Assembly: GCF_030247185.1 (NCBI RefSeq)
Contig: NC_080570.1
Coordinates: 149,392,641 to 149,456,640, forward strand
Length of the DNA stretch: 64,000 bases
Direction: 5' to 3'
Source: Malaya genurostris
Lineage: Eukaryota; Arthropoda; Insecta; Diptera; Culicidae
Of the stretch, positions 58,681 through 64,000 are shown in pieces. Made by a program: the position numbers and the translations under genes. How positions within the stretch are numbered: position 1 is the stretch's first letter; each line of letters begins with the position of its first letter. The notes beneath the pieces are model-generated. The model saw only the letters and a program-made list of their open reading frames with translations. It was not told the DNA's origin and made no database searches.

Positions 58681-61600
58681 CAAATAAATAAGAACAGAAC
58701 AAGAACTGAAACAAGAACTGAAACAAAAGCTGAAACATGAAATGAAATAAAATTTGAAACACGAACAGAAACAAAAACCAAAACAAAAACAAAAACTGAA
58801 ACATGAACTGAAATAAAATTTGAAACAAGAACAGAAACAAAAACTAAAACCAGAACTGAAACAAGAACTGAAACAAAAGCTGAAACAAGAGCAGAAACAA
58901 GAATTGAAATAAGAACTGAAACAAGAACAGAAACAAAAACAGGAACAAAAACTGAATCATGAACTGAAATAAAATTTGAAACAAGAACTGAAACACAAAT
59001 TGGAACAAAAATTGAAACAAGAACTGAAACAAGAACTGTAACAAGAATTGAAACTAGAACTAAAACAAGAACTGAAACAAAAACTGAAACAAGAACTAAA
59101 ACAAGAACTGAAACAAGAACTCAAATAAGAACAGAAATAAAAAATAAAACAAAAAGTAAAATAAGAACTGAAATAAGAACTAAAACCAAAACTGAAATAA
59201 AAACTGAAACAAGAAATGAAACAAGAACTGCAACAAAAACTGAAACCAGAAGTGAAGCAAAAACAGAAACAAGAACTGAAATAAGAACTGAAATAAACAC
59301 TGGAACAAGAACTGAAACATAAACTGAAACAAAAACTGAGACAATAACTAAAAAAACTGGAACAAAAACTTATACAAAATGTGAAATAAAAACTAAAACT
59401 AAATTAAAACAACTAAAAACTAAAATAAAAAATGAAACAAGAACTGAAAAATAAAAACTGAAACAAGAACTGAAACAAAAAACGGTTACAAAAACTGAAA
59501 CAAAAACTGAAATAAAAACTGAAACAAGAACTGAAACAAGAACTAAAACAAAAACTTTAATAACAATTGAAACAAGAACTGAAAAATAAAAACTGAAACA
59601 AGAATTGAAACACGAACTGAAACAAGAACTGAAACAAAATTTGAAATAAAAACTGAAACAAGAACTAAGAGTAGAACTGAAACAAGAACTGAAACAAATT
59701 TAAAACAAGAACAGAACCAAAAACTGAAACAAGAACTGAAATAAAAACTGATATAAACACTGAAACAAGAATTGAAACAAAAAATTAGAAAAATGAAACA
59801 AAAGCTGTGAAAAATGAAACAAGAACTGAAACGAAAACAGAAACAAAAATTGAAACAAGAATTGAAACAAAAATTGAAACAAGAACTGAAACAAGAACTG
59901 AAACAAGAATTGAATCAAGAACCGAAACAAGAACTGAAATAGGACCTGAAAAAAGAATTGAATCAAAAACTAAATAACTAAACAAAACTATCACACTGAA
60001 GATGAATATAAATTGTATTCGAAATGTGCATATGTGATGTTTATTATACAAGATTTATAGTGTCGTGAGATACATAGTGAATTTGTATAGTGACGTGATA
60101 TACTTATAACAGAATTAAATGGTAATATTTAAAAAATTTATCCTTGTAAAATCATTCTGTTCAAACACTCAAACGAAAAGTTAATGAGAAACAAGAACTG
60201 AAATAGGAACTGAAATAAGAACTAAAACAAGGACTAAAACAAGAACTGAAACAAGGACTGAAAAATGAAAACTGAAACAAGAACTGAACCAAAAAACGGT
60301 TACAAAAACTGAAACAAAAACTGAAAAAAAACTGAAACAAAAACTGAAACAAAAACTGAAATAAAAATTGAAACAAGAACTGAAAAATAAAAACTGAAAC
60401 AAGAATTGAAACACGAACTGAAACAAGAACTGAAACAAAATTTGAAATAAAAACTGAAACAAGAACTGAATCAAGAACTGAAATAAAAACTGCAACAAGG
60501 ACTGAAACAAAATTGAAACAAGAACAGAACCAAAAACTGAAACAAGAACTGAAATAAAAACTCATATAAACACTGAAACAAGAATTGAAACAAAAAATTA
60601 GAAAAATGAAACAAAAGCTGTGAAAAATGAAACAAGAACTGAAACGAAAACAGAAACAAAAATTGAAACAAGAATTGAAACAAAAATTGAAACAAGAACT
60701 GAAACAAGAACTGAAACAAGAATTGAATCAAGAACCGAAACAAGAACTGAAATAGGACCTGAAAAAAGAATTGAATCAAAAACTAAATAACTAAACAAAA
60801 CTATCACACTGAAGATGAATATAAATTGTATTCGAAATGTGCATATGTGATGTTTATTATACAAGATTTATAGTGTCGTGAGATACATAGTGAATTTGTA
60901 TAGTGACGTGATATACTTATAACAGAATTAAATGGTAATATTTAAAAAATTTATCCTTGTAAAATCATTCTGTTCAAACACTCAAACGAAAAGTTAATGA
61001 GAAACAAGAACTGAAATAGGAACTGAAATAAGAACTAAAACAAGGACTAAAACAAGAACTGAAACAAGGACTGAAAAATGAAAACTGAAACAAGAACTGA
61101 ACCAAAAAACGGTTACAAAAACTGAAACAAAAACTGAAAAAAAACTGAAACAAAAACTGAAACAAAAACTGAAATAAAAATTGAAACAAGAACTGAAAAA
61201 TAAAAACTGAAACAAGAATTGAAACACGAACTGAAACAAGAACTGAAACAAAATTTGAAATAAAAACTGAAACAAGAACTGAATCAAGAACTGAAATAAA
61301 AACTGCAACAAGGACTGAAACAAAATTGAAACAAGAACAGAACCAAAAACTGAAACAAGAACTGAAATAAAAACTCATATAAACACTGAAACAAGAATTG
61401 AAACAAAAAATTAGAAAAATGAAACAAAAGCTGTGAAAAATGAATGAGAACTGAAACGCGAACTGGAAGAAGAACTGAAATATTAACAGAATCAAGAACT
61501 GAAACGAAAACATAAACAAGAACTAAAACAAAAAAATTAAACAAAAATTGAAACAAGAGCTGGAACAAAAAAATAGAAGAACTGAAATAAGAACAAAATC

Positions 61601-62463
61601 AAAAACTGAAACAACAATTGAAATAAGAACTGAAACAAAAATTGAATCAAAAGCTAAAACAAAATAGGAACTGAAATAAGAACTGAAACAAGAACTGAAA
61701 TAAGAACTGAAATAGGAACTGAAATAAGAACTGCAACAAGAACTGAAATAAAATCTGAAACAAGAACTGCAACAAGAACAGAAACAAGAAATGAGATAAA
61801 AACTGATATACAAACTGAAATAAAATTTAAAACAAGATCAGAACCAAATACTGAAACGAGAACTGAAATAAAAACTCATATAAAAACTAAAACAAGAACT
61901 GAAACAAGAATTGAAACAAAAAATTAGAAAAATGAAAGAAAAGCTGTGAAAAATGAAATAAGAACTAAAACACGAACTGAAACGAAAACAGACACAAGAA
62001 TTGAAACAAAAATTGAAACAAGAACTGAAACAAGAATTGAATCAAAAACTGAAACAAGAACTGAAATAGGAACTGAAAAAAAATTGAATCAAAAACAGAA
62101 ACAAGAACTGAAATAGGAACTGAAATAAGTACTGAAACAAGGACTGAAACAAGAACTGAAACAAGAACTGAAACAAGAACTGAAATAAAAACTGAAACAA
62201 GAACTGAAATAAAATCCAAACCAAGAACTGAAACAAGAACTGCAAAAAGAACTGAAACAAAAACCGAAACAAAAACTGAAACAAACATTGAAATAAAAAC
62301 TGAAACAAGAATTGAAAGAAGAACTGAAACAAATACTGAAATAAAAACTGAAGCAAGAACTGCAAAAAAACTGAAACAAGAATTGAAACAAGAACTGAAA
62401 CAAAAAATGAAACAAGAACTGGAACAAAAATTGAATCAAGAACCGAACCAAAAACTGAAATAA
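58680..62463. repeat. Degenerate 12-mer tandem array (GAACTGAAACAA)n
   Basis: About 3.8 kb of variants of GAACTGAAACAA (with AAATAA, AAACTG, ATTGAA changes). Since 12 is a multiple of three, each minus-strand frame stays open and gives runs such as FQFLFQFLFQFL; these are not genes. The array is interrupted by a non-repeat block duplicated at 59975-60185 and 60788-60998. Confidence 0.93.
59700..61440. repeat. 813-bp higher-order tandem duplication inside the 12-mer array
   Basis: Positions x and x+813 match almost exactly from about 59706 to 60626, so two full units and a partial third are present. Both contain the non-repeat block (TATCACACTGAAGATGAATA ... at 59995 and 60808). Earlier DNA (59447-59700) resembles 60260-60510 with more differences. 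The second repetition decays abruptly at about 61441 (AAATGAATGAG in place of AAATGAAACAAG). Confidence 0.9.
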
Positions 62464-62465
62464 AA

Positions 62466-64000
62466 ACGTGTTTAATCCACCTAGCAGTGAGATGATACCT
62501 TTTTTTACCAATCTGCATGTGTTTTTTGCATGAATATTCTTCGGTGTTTAAGTTTTCATGACATTATTTTAATGACCGTCGTTTTAAGCGACAATTTGAG
62601 ATTTTAATTACTCATTACTCTGTAATGTCGAAACTGCAAATGAGTCCAACTTTGAAGCTCAATCCCATCTTCTATATCGGTTTTAATTTTAAAAATTCAT
62701 CATCATGTAATTCGAGAACCGGAAGTCATAATTGGATAAAATTAATTAATTTTTGTATGTAAGTATAAAATAATTAATTTTGTATATAAGTTTATTTTAA
62801 TTTGAATTTTTGTTTCTGATATTTTATTAGGCTTTTTTGAGAAAACGATTGAGCTTTGAGAAACGATTTTATACTGGAACCGGACTTCTAAAATCGGTAT
62901 GGCCGAATTCAGATAAATTCACCTGAATAGCTGTATAGTTTACATTTGTTTCAAAATATTTGAAAATCAGTGAAGACATCTTTGAGAGATCATAGCACGA
63001 ATTAAATTTTTAGGTGCCTTCTGAATCGACAACTGAATACCACTTAAACTGAAAAAAGTAAATTTTTTTTATCGACTATCCAAATCTGCTAACCCGATAA
63101 ACCTGATTAATTTATGTGGAATAGACATTTTTATACTAATCACCCTGTATTCCCGAAACCGGATGTTGGATCTGGCTGAAGAGCAAAATGTTTTATATAA
63201 TCTTGAAACTTTTCATTTGAATCTTAGATGATTCTTAGAATTCATTTGAATCTTAGATCGGTTCAGCCATCTACGAGTAGAATGAGTTACACAATTTTGA
63301 TTTCGTTTCATATTTCATCCTGTAGTTCCGGAACCAGAGGTCGGAACCAAACATAATTCAGGAACTTTGTTTGGGAGCATACGACTTTTCGTATGAATCT
63401 GAATTTGTAGAAAAGAAATTTTCCGAGAAAATTGAGTGAAATTATTTGTCACACACGCATTTGCTGATCTCGACGAACTGATTCGAATGGTATGTGGATG
63501 TTATGTTCTTCCAGCATTTATTGCTGTAAGTAGTTTAAAACAATATAATTTAAAAAAAAATCTGCCATCATCTGGTTTATATATGTCATATTCGAACGAT
63601 TATGTTGCCAAAAACGAGCCGTGCTAAAATCGATCCGAGGCTAAATGTCATGGAAAAGGATGCTGTACACAGTCTTTTTGGTACTTAGAAACAATTGTAT
63701 GTAACAGAACAAAAAATCGTGTTTTCCGTTGCTCCCAAGCATTGCTTTGTCATACAGCGCTCAAAATTCCTACTGCTGAAATAGGGGGAAAAGTCGTTTA
63801 CACAAAAATTTCGATATCTCCGTTAAAAATGGACGGATTTTAACAATCTATGGCTTGTTGGATAGGTATTATCGTGCGGAATCTAAGTCTGAAACATATT
63901 CTGTTTTCAAGGTCAATTGTGACAGATACCTTCAAAAAACTGAAAATTTTGACATAAAACTTCGTATAACTCAAAAAGTAAACATCCGATCTCAAAACCA
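62466..64000. repeat. Dispersed repeat family R, copy B (runs off the window)
   Basis: Collinear with 38027-39150. It begins exactly where the 12-mer array ends. About 120 bp at 63796-63915 (GTCGTTTACACAAAAATTTC onward) are absent from copy A. The final block (AAAAAGTAAACATCCGATCT) also occurs at about 40708-40737. Confidence 0.8.

Noticed and set aside
58526..62518. Numerous minus-strand frames rich in Phe, Gln, Leu, Ser and Val
   Set aside because: They are translations of the 12-mer array; 12 is divisible by three, so frames stay open with no coding selection.

Overview
The window reads as repeat-dominated, AT-rich DNA from a metazoan, most likely a mosquito (Culicidae) or a close dipteran relative. 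The reasons are a tRNA-derived SINE of the kind abundant in mosquitoes, mauritiana-type mariners, an ITmD37E-type transposase edge, a Penelope-like retroelement, and degenerate dispersed repeats built on a recurring block (CGAACTGATTCGAATGGTAT and relatives). The taxon is inferred from element types, not from a marker gene. I found no host protein-coding gene, rRNA or intact tRNA that I can defend. Nearly every long open frame comes from a transposon or from a tandem array.

Layout. 1-270: edge of an ITmD37E-like element. 2008-2932: a mariner deletion derivative with paired ends and TA target duplication. 5790-6945, 10919-12706 and 20390-21299: three copies of one mauritiana-like mariner, all dead; the second carries an 854-bp retroelement insertion. 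7268-7423, 10467-10566 and 57259-57429: tRNA-SINE copies. 8145-9760: a transposon with ~300-bp terminal inverted repeats around a one-stop gene with a TATA/Inr promoter. 15954-16421, 27015-27270 and 49430-49850: members of an unusual foldback family. 16852-19016: Penelope-like reverse transcriptase plus GIY-YIG endonuclease, followed by a TATA box and a hammerhead ribozyme (19184-19235). 23228-24398 and 27646-28820: two copies of a 1.17-kb element with CACGG ends. 29074-33945: a ~4.9-kb array of one heptamer. 34052-34198 (and 9946-10077): a short palindromic MITE. 39494-40632: a second copy of the retroelement seen inside the mariner. 40890-41830: a maT-like transposase pseudogene. 53200-57000: A-rich low-complexity DNA. 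58680-62463: a degenerate 12-mer array with an 813-bp higher-order duplication. 62466-64000: a dispersed repeat also present at 38027-39150.

Between these lie several GC-richer islands (about 3290-4330, 13430-15560, 34560-36240, 42950-43880, 50870-52910, 57600-58680) in which I see no convincing gene. They could be regulatory or untranslated/intronic sequence of a large host gene, but that is inference.

The elements do not form a pathway; they form a record of insertions. Most informative are (1) the foldback family, with a conserved A-arm-spacer-A-arm plan, 10-11 bp target duplications and stems that differ between members yet stay complementary; (2) a short retroelement encoding only an ORF1/Gag-like protein, found twice with matching ends and target duplications; (3) the hammerhead ribozyme immediately downstream of the Penelope-like gene.
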